Below, piece after piece: positions 18,176-27,074 of a stretch of DNA of 64,000 bases. Below the pieces are notes generated by a model. That model was not told where the DNA came from, did not search any database, and saw only the letters and a list, made by a program, of their open reading frames with translations. Every line of letters starts with the position of its first letter. The first letter of the stretch is position 1. The DNA is from an uncultured SAR86 cluster bacterium. Its GTDB lineage: Bacteria > Pseudomonadota > Gammaproteobacteria > Magnimaribacterales > Magnimaribacteraceae. Location of the stretch: assembly GCA_902606175.1 (NCBI GenBank), contig CACLEZ010000001.1:122431-186430 (forward strand), written 5' to 3'. A program made the position numbers and the translations under genes.

Positions 18176-18616
18176 ATGAAATTTTTATCGAGAATTCATA
18201 ATTCATTGAAGAGCTTTGAAAGCTTGGAGTTTTTACCCTTATTCCTGATAAGGCTCTATCTTTTTTATGTTCTTTGGTTTGCTGGGATAAATAAAATAGA
18301 TTCTTTTGATAAGTTTTCGGGTTATTTGGGAACACTCGGAGTGCCTCTCCCAGATATATTTACTTGGTTAGTGATTGTCACAGAAGCTGGAGGCGCAGCA
18401 TTAATTCTAGTAGGTCTATTTGTTAGGTGGTCTTCAATTCCACTTTTAGTTGTTATGTTCTTTGCTGGATATCTTGTGCATTGGCAAAATGGATGGCCTC
18501 ACGAAGCAAATGGTATTGAATTCGCTGCCATTTATTCATTGATGCTTCTTACTTTATTATGTTTTGGCGGAGGAAAATATTTGAGCCTTGATTATTGGGT
18601 ATCAAGTAATAAATAA
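18176..18616 (+). CDS. DoxX-family membrane protein
   Basis: A 146-residue integral membrane protein with about four helices. It has DoxX-type features: RLYLFYVLWFAGINKI near the N-terminus, a central GGAALILVGLFVRW and IEFAAIYSLMLLTLL near the end. Members are linked to quinone or thiol redox functions, but this one has no defined role. The gene sits one base after the ketoacyl synthase gene and directly abuts pdxH. Confidence 0.82.
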   Translation: MKFLSRIHNSLKSFESLEFLPLFLIRLYLFYVLWFAGINKIDSFDKFSGYLGTLGVPLPDIFTWLVIVTEAGGAALILVGLFVRWSSIPLLVVMFFAGYLVHWQNGWPHEANGIEFAAIYSLMLLTLLCFGGGKYLSLDYWVSSNK

Positions 18617-19219
18617 ATGGAACTATATCAGGCCTCAGATAATCTTCTGGAACCAATAAGTAAGGCACATGAATGGATTAAAGAAGCTCAGCAAAATGGG
18701 GTTGCATTACCACATGCCATGAATATCTCCTCAATAAATTTTGATGGCAAACCGTCTTCAAGAATGGTCTTACTAAAGAGAATAGGCCAAGAAGGATTTG
18801 TCTTCTTTACTGACTATGATGGCAATAAGGGAAAGCAGATTATCGAATCACCATATGTTGCCTTAAATTTCTGGTGGGCTAAAACAAATAAACAGATCAG
18901 AGTAGAAGGTAAATGTTCCAAAGCAAGCGAAGAAGAAAATGATGAATATTTTTCGTCAAGACCAAGAGGTTCGCAGATTTCAGCTTCTGTTTCCTTGCAA
19001 AGTGAAGAAATAGATACATATGAATCATTAGTTGAGCGGTCTCAGGAATTTGAATCGAAAAATACTGGAAAAGATATAACTAGACCACAAAGATGGGGAG
19101 GATTCATAGTAGAACCAGAGTCCATAGAATTTTGGGTAGATCAAAAGAATAGGTTACACATAAGAGAGCTATATACAAAACAAGGTAGTGAATGGAAAAA
19201 GGTACTTTTGTCGCCTTAA
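18617..19219 (+). CDS. pdxH: Pyridoxamine/pyridoxine 5'-phosphate oxidase
   Basis: FMN enzyme that makes pyridoxal 5'-phosphate, the cofactor of the aminotransferases encoded further right. Family motifs are clear: PSSRMVLLKRI (about 46-56), FFTDYDGNKGKQI, FWWAKTNKQIRVEG, and the C-terminal RPQRWGGF with QKNRLHIREL. Length 200 is near the usual 210-220. It begins directly after the DoxX stop codon. Confidence 0.95.
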   Translation: MELYQASDNLLEPISKAHEWIKEAQQNGVALPHAMNISSINFDGKPSSRMVLLKRIGQEGFVFFTDYDGNKGKQIIESPYVALNFWWAKTNKQIRVEGKCSKASEEENDEYFSSRPRGSQISASVSLQSEEIDTYESLVERSQEFESKNTGKDITRPQRWGGFIVEPESIEFWVDQKNRLHIRELYTKQGSEWKKVLLSP

Positions 19220-19285
19220 ATCATAATATCTATTACAATGTTTTTTTTAATTACAAGTGCCCTTTAGTATAGGCCACCACTGAAT

Positions 19286-21211
19286 ATGCCTTCTATAAAA
19301 CTTCCAGATAATTCCATAAGAAATTTCGATAATCCCTTAAGTATCGATGATATCGCTAAAGACATTGGTTCAGGTCTTGCAAAAGCTGCAGTAGCAGGAA
19401 AAATAGATGGTAAATTAGTTGATGGGTCAGAAATTATTTCTAACGATTGCAGCGTAGAAATCTTAACAATAAAAGATGATGAAGGCCTTGAGATAGTCAG
19501 ACACTCATGTGCTCATCTATTGGCTCATGCTCTTAAACAGCTCTATCCAAAGGCCCAAATGGCAATAGGTCCAGTAATTAAAGACGGGTTTTATTATGAT
19601 ATCAAACTTGATAAAAATCTATCAGATGAAGACTTAGAAGCTATCGAGAAGAGAATGAAAAAGCTTGCTAAGACTAAATATGATGTCAGGAGAGAAGTCG
19701 TATCACAAAAAAAAGCTATCGCGACTTTCAAAGAGAGAAATGAACCTTATAAAGTAAACCTCGCAGAAGAAATACCTGATGATGAAGTAATAGCGTTATA
19801 TCATCATGAAGAGTATATAGATATGTGCAGAGGTCCCCACGTAACCAATATGCGACACTTACAGGCCTTTAAGCTTACTAAAGTATCAGGTGCTTATTGG
19901 AGGGGAGACTCCAAAAATGAAATGCTTCAAAGAATATACGGAACAGCTTGGCCAAGTTTAAAAGACTTGGAGAATTACATCCTCCAGCAGGAAGAAGCGG
20001 AAAAGAGAGACCATAGGAAATTAGGTAGACAACTAGATTTATTTCATTTTCAAGAAGAGGCACCCGGTATGGTTTTTTGGCACCCTAAGGGATGGTCTAT
20101 TTATTCGACTTTAAAAGACTTTATAAAAATTAAACAGGACGAATATGATTATCAAGAAATCAATACTCCTCAAATTGTTGATAGAAAGTTATGGGAGGCT
20201 TCCGGACACTGGGATAAATATCGAGAAAATATGTTTATTACGGAAATCGATGAGGATCATGCGAACGAAAAGAGAACAAATGCACTAAAGCCAATGAATT
20301 GTCCTTGTCATGTTCAAATATTTAACCAAGGCCTAAGATCTTATAAAGACTTGCCTGTAAGATTTTCTGAATTTGGTTCATGCCACAGATATGAAGCTTC
20401 TGGAACCTTGCATGGCCTGATGAGAGTACGAGGATTTACTCAAGATGATGGGCATATTTTTTGCACAGAGGACCAAATTCAGGATGAGACGAAAAAATTT
20501 ATAGAATTACTGTCTGATATATATTCTCAATTAGGATTTGATGCATTTGAAATAAAACTTTCAACTAGACCCGAGATAAGAGCTGGTTCAGATGAAGTTT
20601 GGGATAAAGCAGAGCTTGCATTAGAGAACGCTATAAAGAACCTTAATTTACCTTATGAAATAGTAGAAGGAGATGGAGCTTTCTATGGTCCTAAATTAGA
20701 TTTTGTACTGATCGATGCTTTGGGTAGAGAATGGCAATGTGGTACTTTTCAAGCAGACTTTATTTTACCTGAGAGATTAGATGCTAAGTTTGTGGGTTCC
20801 GATAGTGAAAGACACCATCCTGTCATGATTCATAGAGCTGTTCTTGGTTCATTTGAAAGATTTTTAGGAGTTCTCATCGAACATTATGGCGGTGCACTAC
20901 CAACTTGGTTGTCACCAATCCAGGTGGAAATTCTTAATATTACTGACAAACAAGCCGAATATTGCTCGAAAATAGGTGATTTATTGAAAAAAAGTGGATT
21001 TAGGGCTCATTCGGACTTGAGGAATGAGAAGATCACTTATAAAATTCGCGACCACTCTATGCAGAAGATACCTTTTCTTTTGATAGCGGGTAACAGGGAG
21101 ATGGAAAATAATACGATTTCTGTTCGAGCTAGAGGAAGGGAAGATCTTGGAGAAATGTCGATTGATAACTTCATCCAAAAACTTCAAAATGTAGTGGATG
21201 AGAAAATATAG
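19286..21211 (+). CDS. thrS: Threonyl-tRNA synthetase
   Basis: Class II synthetase charging tRNA-Thr. Domains in order: TGS (about 1-61), the editing domain with [10 protein letters not shown], then the catalytic core with the zinc/active-site segments [21 protein letters not shown] and [14 protein letters not shown]-like [20 protein letters not shown] and an anticodon-binding domain (about 535-641) complete it. At 641 residues it matches E. coli (642). It heads the conserved thrS-infC-rpmI-rplT-pheS-pheT-ihfA block. The 66-base gap before it shows no obvious tRNA-like operator. Confidence 0.97.
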   Translation: MPSIKLPDNSIRNFDNPLSIDDIAKDIGSGLAKAAVAGKIDGKLVDGSEIISNDCSVEILTIKDDEGLEIVRHSCAHLLAHALKQLYPKAQMAIGPVIKDGFYYDIKLDKNLSDEDLEAIEKRMKKLAKTKYDVRREVVSQKKAIATFKERNEPYKVNLAEEIPDDEVIALYHHEEYIDMCRGPHVTNMRHLQAFKLTKVSGAYWRGDSKNEMLQRIYGTAWPSLKDLENYILQQEEAEKRDHRKLGRQLDLFHFQEEAPGMVFWHPKGWSIYSTLKDFIKIKQDEYDYQEINTPQIVDRKLWEASGHWDKYRENMFITEIDEDHANEKRTNALKPMNCPCHVQIFNQGLRSYKDLPVRFSEFGSCHRYEASGTLHGLMRVRGFTQDDGHIFCTEDQIQDETKKFIELLSDIYSQLGFDAFEIKLSTRPEIRAGSDEVWDKAELALENAIKNLNLPYEIVEGDGAFYGPKLDFVLIDALGREWQCGTFQADFILPERLDAKFVGSDSERHHPVMIHRAVLGSFERFLGVLIEHYGGALPTWLSPIQVEILNITDKQAEYCSKIGDLLKKSGFRAHSDLRNEKITYKIRDHSMQKIPFLLIAGNREMENNTISVRARGREDLGEMSIDNFIQKLQNVVDEKI

Positions 21212-21216
21212 TTAAC

Positions 21217-21230
21217 AGGAGAATCACATA
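21217..21230 (+). promoter_or_regulatory. infC translation start region: AGGAG and AUA codon
   Basis: AGGAG (21217-21221) is followed after six bases by ATA (21228-21230), from which the IF3 frame is open and correct. No ATG, GTG or TTG lies at the N-terminal position. E. coli infC starts at the equally rare AUU, which lets IF3 repress its own synthesis by rejecting non-canonical starts; the same control is inferred here. Confidence 0.75.
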
Positions 21231-21770
21231 GCTCAAAGAAAATCTTTTAAGAAGTCTGAAAAACGCTTACCTATAAATGGAGAAATAAAGGCAGATAAAG
21301 TTAGACTCATTAGTGAAACGGGAGAACAATTAGGAATTATAAGTTTATCTGAGGCTCTAAAGAAAGCTGAAGAAGCTGATCTAGACTTAGTTCAAATGGC
21401 TAAGGAAGGGGATCCTTTAGTTTGCAGGCTTCTAAATCATGGTAAACATATTTTTGATGCAAAAAAACAAAAGGCTGCATCAAAAAAGAAACAAAAAAGA
21501 CAACAAATAAAAGAAATAAAATTTAGACCTGTAACTGAAAAAAATGACTACGAAATAAAAGTAAATAAGATTAAAAGTTTTATAGAAAATGGAGATAAAG
21601 CAAAGATTACATTAAGATTTAGAGGCAGAGAAATGGCCCATCAACAGATAGGCATGGAGCTTTTAAAAAGAGTTGAGTCTGATTTAGAGAGTATGGCAAG
21701 TGTAGAACAATTTCCAACTTTAGAAGGAAGACAGCTGGTAATGATGATGGCCCCTAATAAGAAAAATTAA
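21228..21770 (+). CDS. infC: Translation initiation factor IF-3
   Basis: Binds the 30S subunit, checks the start codon and prevents premature 50S joining. From the ATA at 21228 the protein is 180 residues, exactly the length of E. coli IF3, and begins (M)AQRKSFKK. The N-domain contains INGEIKADKVRLI and LDLVQMAKEGDPLVCRLL, then a Lys-rich linker (about 75-90), and the C-domain contains KEIKFRPVTEKNDYEIK and KITLRFRGREMAHQQIG. Starting at the first ATG (21396) would delete 56 residues of the N-domain. It begins 16 bases after thrS. Confidence 0.94.
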   Translation: MAQRKSFKKSEKRLPINGEIKADKVRLISETGEQLGIISLSEALKKAEEADLDLVQMAKEGDPLVCRLLNHGKHIFDAKKQKAASKKKQKRQQIKEIKFRPVTEKNDYEIKVNKIKSFIENGDKAKITLRFRGREMAHQQIGMELLKRVESDLESMASVEQFPTLEGRQLVMMMAPNKKN

Positions 21771-21772
21771 TT

Positions 21773-21970
21773 ATGAGTAAATTAAAAGTACATAGTGGAG
21801 CGAGTAAAAGGTTCAAGAGCACAGGTTCTGGACTGAAAAGAAAAAAAGCTAACAAGAGTCATATTCTCACCAAAATGAAAACCAAAAGAAAGAGACAACT
21901 TAGAGGCACAACAGAGATAGCTAAAGGCGATCAACAGCTCGTAGATAAGATGTTAAAAATTAAAACTTAA
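21773..21970 (+). CDS. rpmI: 50S ribosomal protein bL35
   Basis: A 65-residue, strongly basic ribosomal protein. The start KLKVHSGASKRFKSTGSG and the middle KSHILTKMKTKRKRQLRG are diagnostic of L35. It lies two bases after infC and nine before rplT in the standard infC-rpmI-rplT operon. Confidence 0.97.
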   Translation: MSKLKVHSGASKRFKSTGSGLKRKKANKSHILTKMKTKRKRQLRGTTEIAKGDQQLVDKMLKIKT

Positions 21971-21979
21971 GAGAAGACA

Positions 21980-22339
21980 ATGGCAAGAGTAAAAAGAGGG
22001 GTCCAAGCAAAGGCTAGGCATAAAAAAGTACTTAAGCAAGCTAAGGGCTTCAGAGGTGCTAGGAGCAGAACATATAAGGTAGCAAAACAAGCTGTCATGC
22101 GTGCTGGACAATATGCCTATAGAGACAGAAGGGTAAAGAAGAGAGTGTTTCGTTCTTTATGGATAGTACGAATCAATGCTGCTGCTAGAGATAATGGACT
22201 TACTTACAGTCAGCTTATAGCTGGATTAAAAAAGGCTAATATAGATTTGGATAGAAAGGTTCTGGCCAGCCTTGCTGTCAATGATAAGGAAGCATTTTCT
22301 TTAATAGCAGAAAAAGCTAAATCAAATTTAGCTGCTTAA
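21980..22339 (+). CDS. rplT: 50S ribosomal protein bL20
   Basis: Binds 23S rRNA early in 50S assembly and, in relatives, represses rpmI-rplT translation. The N-terminal basic tail ([20 protein letters not shown]), [11 protein letters not shown] and the core [17 protein letters not shown] are all typical. Length 119 is normal. No obvious mRNA mimic of the L20 site was seen in the very short upstream spacers. Confidence 0.97.
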   Translation: MARVKRGVQAKARHKKVLKQAKGFRGARSRTYKVAKQAVMRAGQYAYRDRRVKKRVFRSLWIVRINAAARDNGLTYSQLIAGLKKANIDLDRKVLASLAVNDKEAFSLIAEKAKSNLAA

Positions 22340-22375
22340 TAAAAATTCTCTTAATTAGCTCCAACCTATTATTAG

Positions 22376-22381
22376 TATAAT
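22376..22381 (+). promoter_or_regulatory. Candidate -10 box for pheST
   Basis: TATAAT lies 21 bases before the pheS ATG in the 63-base gap after rplT. The -35 region is poor (TTAATT about 19 bases upstream). No leader peptide or attenuator hairpin is visible, unlike the E. coli pheST leader. Confidence 0.35.
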
Positions 22382-22402
22382 GGTCTAAAGTATAGTTAGA
22401 TC

Positions 22403-23398
22403 ATGAACTTAGACTCTCTCAAAAAGAAAATATCTGATTTAGAATCAAATGCTAAGACCGAATTCCGTTCTGCTAATAATAAGTTGGAACTTGATAATAT
22501 TTATCGTTCTTATTTAGGGAAAAAAGGTGAACTTAGTCTCCTTTTGAAGTCTCTAGGATCTTTGCCTCAAGAAAAACGAAAGGAGGCTGGAAAACTCCTT
22601 AATAATTTAAAAGGCGATTTAGAGAATAATTATGTCCTTATAACTTCTTCGATTAATGACAAAGCCAATCAGGCAAGATTAGAAAAGGACAAGCTTGATA
22701 TCAGTCTTCCTGGATTTCGCAGTAGAAAAGGATCTATTCATCCTGTCACACGAACTATCCGTGATGTCTGCGATTTTTTTGAACGAATGGGTTTTGATGT
22801 TGAGTCTGGTCCAGAAGCTGAAATAGATTATTATAATTTTGAAGCTTTAAATGTTCCTGAAGATCATCCTGCAAAAGATATGCATGATACTTTTTACCTC
22901 AATAATAAAGGATTATTAAGAACTCATACATCTCCAGTTCAAATAAGGACCATGGAAAAGAGCGAGGCTCCCCACAGGATAATTTGTCCGGGTAAAGTCT
23001 ATAGAAAAGATTCAGATTTGACTCATACTCCTATGTTCCATCAGATTGAAGGTCTTGTAGTGGAAGAGGGGGCATCATTTGCTCAATTAAAAGGTTTATT
23101 GAATGATTTTTTAACTGATTTCTTTGGAGAAGAGGTCGAGTTGAGATTTAGACCCTCATATTTTCCTTTTACAGAACCCTCTGCTGAAGTGGATATAAGG
23201 TGGAAAAAAAATTGGTTAGAGGTATTAGGATGCGGTATGGTCCACCCAAATGTTCTAAAGAGTGTTGGTGTCGATACTAAAAAATACAGTGGATTTGCAT
23301 TTGGACTAGGTGTTGAGAGAATGGCTATGCTGAAATATGATATTCCAGACTTAAGAGCTTTTTTTGAAAATGATATTCGCTTTTTAGATCAATTTTAA
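22403..23398 (+). CDS. pheS: Phenylalanyl-tRNA synthetase alpha subunit
   Basis: Catalytic subunit of the (alpha-beta)2 enzyme. The N-terminal coiled coil occupies about residues 1-90, followed by the class II core with HPVTRTIRDVCDFF, FEALNVPEDHPAKDMHDTFY, LLRTHTSPVQIR, the motif 2 region PHRIICPGKVYRKDSDLTH and the motif 3 region AFGLGVERMAMLKY. Length 331 is normal. The pheT gene follows after one base. Confidence 0.97.
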   Translation: MNLDSLKKKISDLESNAKTEFRSANNKLELDNIYRSYLGKKGELSLLLKSLGSLPQEKRKEAGKLLNNLKGDLENNYVLITSSINDKANQARLEKDKLDISLPGFRSRKGSIHPVTRTIRDVCDFFERMGFDVESGPEAEIDYYNFEALNVPEDHPAKDMHDTFYLNNKGLLRTHTSPVQIRTMEKSEAPHRIICPGKVYRKDSDLTHTPMFHQIEGLVVEEGASFAQLKGLLNDFLTDFFGEEVELRFRPSYFPFTEPSAEVDIRWKKNWLEVLGCGMVHPNVLKSVGVDTKKYSGFAFGLGVERMAMLKYDIPDLRAFFENDIRFLDQF

Positions 23399-23399
23399 T

Positions 23400-25433
23400 A
23401 TGCAGTTTAGTAAGAATTGGTTGAAAGATTTCATTGATATAGATCTATCAACTGAGACTATTTGCTCACAACTGACCATGGCCGGACTAGAAGTTGATGG
23501 CTATGAAGATGTAACTTCAAAAATAACTGGCAAAGACTCAATCATCAAGTTAGACATTACTCCAAATCGAGGGGATTGTTTTAGTGTTCTTGGTGTCGCT
23601 CGAGAGTTATCTGTTATAAATGATTTGAAATTAATTTTGCCAAATATTTCTTCCATTGAGAGCTCTTTCAAAGATGAGATGAAAGTAAAAGCTTCCCCAG
23701 AGGGTCCCTCATATTTTGGAAGGACTATAAGAGATATTTCTGTCAATTCTAAGACTTTGCCTTTAATAGCGGAAAGACTCAAATTCAGTGATCAAAAACT
23801 TATTGATCCTGTTGTAGATATCACAAACTATATTCTGCTTGAACTTGGACAGCCTTTACATGCATTTGATCGAGATAAACTAAAGGGAAACATTACTGTT
23901 AGAACTGCATTTAATAAAGAAAAGATTAAGCTCTTAGATGACCAAGAACTCGTACTTGATGAGTCTTGTCTGGTTATATCAGATGAAGAAAGTGCAGTAG
24001 CATTTGCAGGAATTATGGGAGGTAAAGAGTCTGCTGTATCTGCCTCAACAAATTCAATATTCCTCGAGAGTGCTTTTTTTAAACCTTCCATTATAAGAGG
24101 TAAGGCTAGACGTTACGGCTTTCAAACAGACGCATCTCTTAGATTTGAAAGGGGAGTGGATTATAGAATACAAGAAATTGCTATTGATAGAGCCTCCATT
24201 TTATTGAGAGATACTGTTGGTGGGAGGTTTAGCGAAATCACTTCATCAACTCTCAAGAATCAATTACCGAAACAAACAAAAATAAATTTAGATTTAGAAA
24301 AATCAAATAATCTTTTAGGAACAAAGATTTCTAAACAAGTTGCTTTAAGATATTTTAAAGGGCTAGGTTTTGCACCTGAGAGCTTAAAGAAAAGCTCCAT
24401 ATCTACTCTTCCTCCTTCATGGAGATATGATTTATCTATTGATGCAGATTTAGTTGAAGAGCTAGCAAGGCTTGAGGGTTATGATTCACTTCCGCAATTA
24501 TCGCTAAGCCCTGTTTACAAAAAAATAGAACTAAACTCACAAAGTCATTTGAGTGATCTTTTGAAAGCCAAAGGCTTCAATGAGATTATCAGCTACTCTT
24601 TTATTAGCAGAGATGATCACGACCTTTTTGGCGAGGGAGTGGATACTTTGGAAGTTGAAAATCCTATTTCTCAGAATATGTCAGTTATGAGAACAAATCT
24701 AGTTTCGGGTTTGGTGAATACTTTTCTTCATAATCTCAATCATGGGCAAGATAGTCAGAGACTATTTGAAATTGGAAATACATTCTCTTCAAAAAATTCT
24801 AAACAAGTATCTGAAAAAAATACTCTTGCCGGTTTAATGAGTGGAAAAGTCAATGATGATCATTGGAAAGAAAAAGCAAAAGATATTTCATTTTATGATT
24901 TAAAAGGTGTTGTTCAAGACCTTTTAAGAGAATTCAAAGGACAATGTGTATTCGAGAATTGTAAAATAGATTTCTTACACCCTGGCATGTCTAGCTTGAT
25001 CAAAATTAATAACAATATCGTTGGATTTATGGGTTCTCTTCAACCATCATACTTAGATAGATTAGGTTTAAGTGAAGATATCTACATTTTCACCATAGAA
25101 CTTGATGGTCTTAAGAAAAATATTTCATCTCCTTTTAAAGAGTTTTCAAAATTCCCTACAAGCTCAAGAGACCTAGCCTTTATCATAGATAAAAGTATTG
25201 CTTCAACATCTATTGAAAATGTAATCAAATCCTCTGCGGGTAAATTCTTCAGAGATATTGAAATATTTGATGTTTATGAAGGGAAAGGTATTGAAGAAGA
25301 TAAAAAAAGCATAGCAATTTCTGTTTCTTGGCAATCAATGCAACAGACACTCAAAGACTCTGATATTGATAAATCTGTACAAAGAATAGTAAACTCAGTA
25401 AAAAAAGAGTTGGGCGGAGAATTAAGAGTTTAA
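23400..25433 (+). CDS. pheT: Phenylalanyl-tRNA synthetase beta subunit lacking the N-terminal OB domain
   Basis: Beta subunit with the editing domain. It starts like other PheT proteins (QFSKNWLKDFI, then LTMAGLEVDGYEDV up to residue 38) but runs within about a dozen residues into LDITPNRGDC (51-60), which in E. coli lies near residue 155-165. The intervening EMAP-II-like tRNA-binding OB domain is therefore missing, which explains the length of 677 against about 795. The B3/B4 editing domain (VDITNYILLELGQPLHAFD), the B5 domain and the C-terminal RNP-like domain (FPTSSRDLAFIID) are intact, so this is a clean domain loss and not a frameshift. It abuts ihfA. Confidence 0.95.
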   Translation: MQFSKNWLKDFIDIDLSTETICSQLTMAGLEVDGYEDVTSKITGKDSIIKLDITPNRGDCFSVLGVARELSVINDLKLILPNISSIESSFKDEMKVKASPEGPSYFGRTIRDISVNSKTLPLIAERLKFSDQKLIDPVVDITNYILLELGQPLHAFDRDKLKGNITVRTAFNKEKIKLLDDQELVLDESCLVISDEESAVAFAGIMGGKESAVSASTNSIFLESAFFKPSIIRGKARRYGFQTDASLRFERGVDYRIQEIAIDRASILLRDTVGGRFSEITSSTLKNQLPKQTKINLDLEKSNNLLGTKISKQVALRYFKGLGFAPESLKKSSISTLPPSWRYDLSIDADLVEELARLEGYDSLPQLSLSPVYKKIELNSQSHLSDLLKAKGFNEIISYSFISRDDHDLFGEGVDTLEVENPISQNMSVMRTNLVSGLVNTFLHNLNHGQDSQRLFEIGNTFSSKNSKQVSEKNTLAGLMSGKVNDDHWKEKAKDISFYDLKGVVQDLLREFKGQCVFENCKIDFLHPGMSSLIKINNNIVGFMGSLQPSYLDRLGLSEDIYIFTIELDGLKKNISSPFKEFSKFPTSSRDLAFIIDKSIASTSIENVIKSSAGKFFRDIEIFDVYEGKGIEEDKKSIAISVSWQSMQQTLKDSDIDKSVQRIVNSVKKELGGELRV

Positions 25434-25730
25434 ATGGCCAGAACTATCATTAAAGCAGATATTATTGAGCATCTTCATAATCAGCTTGGATTAAACAAAA
25501 GCGAATGCAAGCAACTGGTAGAAGACTTCTTCCAAGAAATTACAGATTCTCTAATCAATAATGAGGAAGTTAAATTATCTGGTTTTGGTAATTTCGAACT
25601 AATAGATAAAAAAGCAAGGCCAGGAAGAAATCCTAAAACAGGTGAAGAAGTAAGAATTACTGCAAGACGAGTGGTTACATTCAGAGCGGGCAATAAATTA
25701 AGAAAAAAAATCTCTTCATTTGATGGGTAA
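25434..25730 (+). CDS. ihfA: Integration host factor subunit alpha
   Basis: DNA-bending protein acting with IHF-beta. The HU/IHF fold is complete, including the signature [20 protein letters not shown] (about 50-69) with the minor-groove-intercalating Pro in RPGRNP. Length 98 matches E. coli IHF-alpha (99). It starts directly after the pheT stop, the conserved gammaproteobacterial order, and its end overlaps the MerR-like gene. Confidence 0.96.
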   Translation: MARTIIKADIIEHLHNQLGLNKSECKQLVEDFFQEITDSLINNEEVKLSGFGNFELIDKKARPGRNPKTGEEVRITARRVVTFRAGNKLRKKISSFDG

Positions 25731-26046
25731 AAGTTTTTATCAAGAAAAAAAATACTACTCTATTACTGAAGTCGCTAAACTATGCAGTGTAAGAGCTCAT
25801 ACTTTGAGATACTGGGAAAAGGAATTTAATGATTTAAAACCTATTACAAGAAATGGGAATAGAAGGTACTATCAAAAAGATGACATAGAACTTATAAAAC
25901 AGATAAATTCTCTTTTGCATGAAAAGGGTTTGACAATAGCTGGCGCAAAGAGAAATTTAAAATCATCTAATCAAAGATATAAAAAGGAAATAAGAATTCA
26001 AGGAATGATAGAGGATCTTGAAAACCTCCTTTCTGAAATCAAATAA
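25723..26046 (+). CDS. MerR-family HTH regulator
   Basis: A 107-residue DNA-binding protein with a MerR winged helix-turn-helix ([25 protein letters not shown], split as YSITEVAKL and [10 protein letters not shown], about 13-36) and a [13 protein letters not shown] wing. A short helix follows, with no effector-binding domain. The ATG at 25723 overlaps the ihfA tail by eight bases. The same small regulator follows ihfA in many gammaproteobacteria, but its targets are unknown. Confidence 0.85.
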   Translation: MGKSFYQEKKYYSITEVAKLCSVRAHTLRYWEKEFNDLKPITRNGNRRYYQKDDIELIKQINSLLHEKGLTIAGAKRNLKSSNQRYKKEIRIQGMIEDLENLLSEIK

Positions 26047-26047
26047 T

Positions 26048-26124
26048 CGGGGCGTGGCGCAGTCTGGTAGCGCACCACACTGGGGGTGTGGTGGTCGCTG
26101 GTTCAAATCCAGCCGTCCCGACCA
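26048..26124 (+). tRNA. tRNA-Pro (GGG), CCA encoded
   Basis: Acceptor CGGGGCG pairs with CGTCCCG with one G-T pair. The anticodon arm CCACA, loop CTGGGGG, TGTGG gives anticodon GGG. T loop TTCAAAT and an encoded CCA are present. It marks the left border of the second polysaccharide region, although no matching direct repeat was found in the window. Confidence 0.96.
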
Positions 26125-26201
26125 ATCATTTCATAAGCCTAGATTTAGGTTACCATACTGTCAAAAAAGATATTAAAAGCAATCGAGGAGATGGGAATAT
26201 T

Positions 26202-27074
26202 TTGAAAATTTTAGTTTTAGGTTGTACTGGTATGCTCGGTTACAGCCTGTTTAAAAATTTGTCACTAAAAGAGAATTTGCACGTTTTTGGAACTTTACGA
26301 TGTAAGGAAGATTATAGAGATTACTTCTCTAAAGATGAAATTCAACAATTATCTGAATTTAATGCTTTGAATGATATTCAACTCTTGAAACCAATTTTAG
26401 AAGAAATTAGGCCAGACTATATCCTTAACTGTATTGGAAGTATTAGTCAAAAGCACCCCGGCATAAATGAACTGATTGAACTTAATTCAGTTTATCCACA
26501 TAAGCTTGCCCATTTAATAAATGAAACAAAATGCAAGATAGTTCATTTCTCAACTGACTGTGTTTTTAATGGTTTGAATGGAGGATATTCCGAAGAAGAT
26601 ATCTCAGATGCTAGAGACTTATATGGTAAATCTAAGTTTCTAGGAGAAATAATTGATAAAAAAAATATTACTCTACGAACATCTATAATTGGTCATGAAC
26701 TTCTTTCTAATGCCAGTCTTGTAGACTGGTTCTTGAGTCAAGAGGATGAAATAGGAGGTTATGAGAATGTGATTTTTTCAGGATTTCCGTGTGCTTACTT
26801 TTCTAAGATACTTGTAGATAATATCTTTCCAAATCCAGATTTGTATGGGCTTTATCATGTTGCCTCTGACCCAATTAGCAAATACGATCTGCTGCATGGA
26901 GTTTCTATTATTTATAAAAAAAATATTTCTATTATCAAAAATACAGAATATTATTCCGATAAGTCATTAGACTCATCAAAATTTCGAAAAGCTACAAATT
27001 TTTCTCCGCCATCATGGAATGATTTATTAACTATAATGTACGAAGACTACAAAAAATTTTATATTGGGAATTAA
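26202..27074 (+). CDS. RfbD-like NAD(P)-dependent nucleotide-sugar reductase
   Basis: Short-chain-dehydrogenase-fold enzyme resembling dTDP-4-dehydrorhamnose reductase and the reductase half of WbjC/FnlB (UDP-L-FucNAc pathway). The N-terminal LVLGCTGMLGYSLF binds the cofactor; STDCVFNG supplies the Ser/Thr, and YGKSKFLGE the YxxxK pair. The open frame extends into tRNA-Pro; TTG 26202 is chosen because it directly precedes the Rossmann strand and has GAGGAG 11 bases upstream. The next ATG would cut the glycine motif. It directly abuts a WecB-like 2-epimerase, supporting the L-FucNAc-type role, but the cupin half seen in FnlB/CapF is absent. Confidence 0.8.
   Translation: MKILVLGCTGMLGYSLFKNLSLKENLHVFGTLRCKEDYRDYFSKDEIQQLSEFNALNDIQLLKPILEEIRPDYILNCIGSISQKHPGINELIELNSVYPHKLAHLINETKCKIVHFSTDCVFNGLNGGYSEEDISDARDLYGKSKFLGEIIDKKNITLRTSIIGHELLSNASLVDWFLSQEDEIGGYENVIFSGFPCAYFSKILVDNIFPNPDLYGLYHVASDPISKYDLLHGVSIIYKKNISIIKNTEYYSDKSLDSSKFRKATNFSPPSWNDLLTIMYEDYKKFYIGN

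Noticed and set aside
21396..21770. A 124-residue frame starting at the first ATG as the infC gene
   Set aside because: It lacks 56 N-terminal residues of IF3 that are encoded in frame directly upstream, behind a good ribosome-binding site.
23400..25433. Frameshift or pseudogene explanation for the short PheT
   Set aside because: The frame is continuous, both flanks of the missing domain are conserved and all downstream domains are intact.
26048..26124. Right-end attachment-site repeat of tRNA-Pro marking an island
   Set aside because: No second copy of the tRNA 3' end and no integrase was seen in the window.
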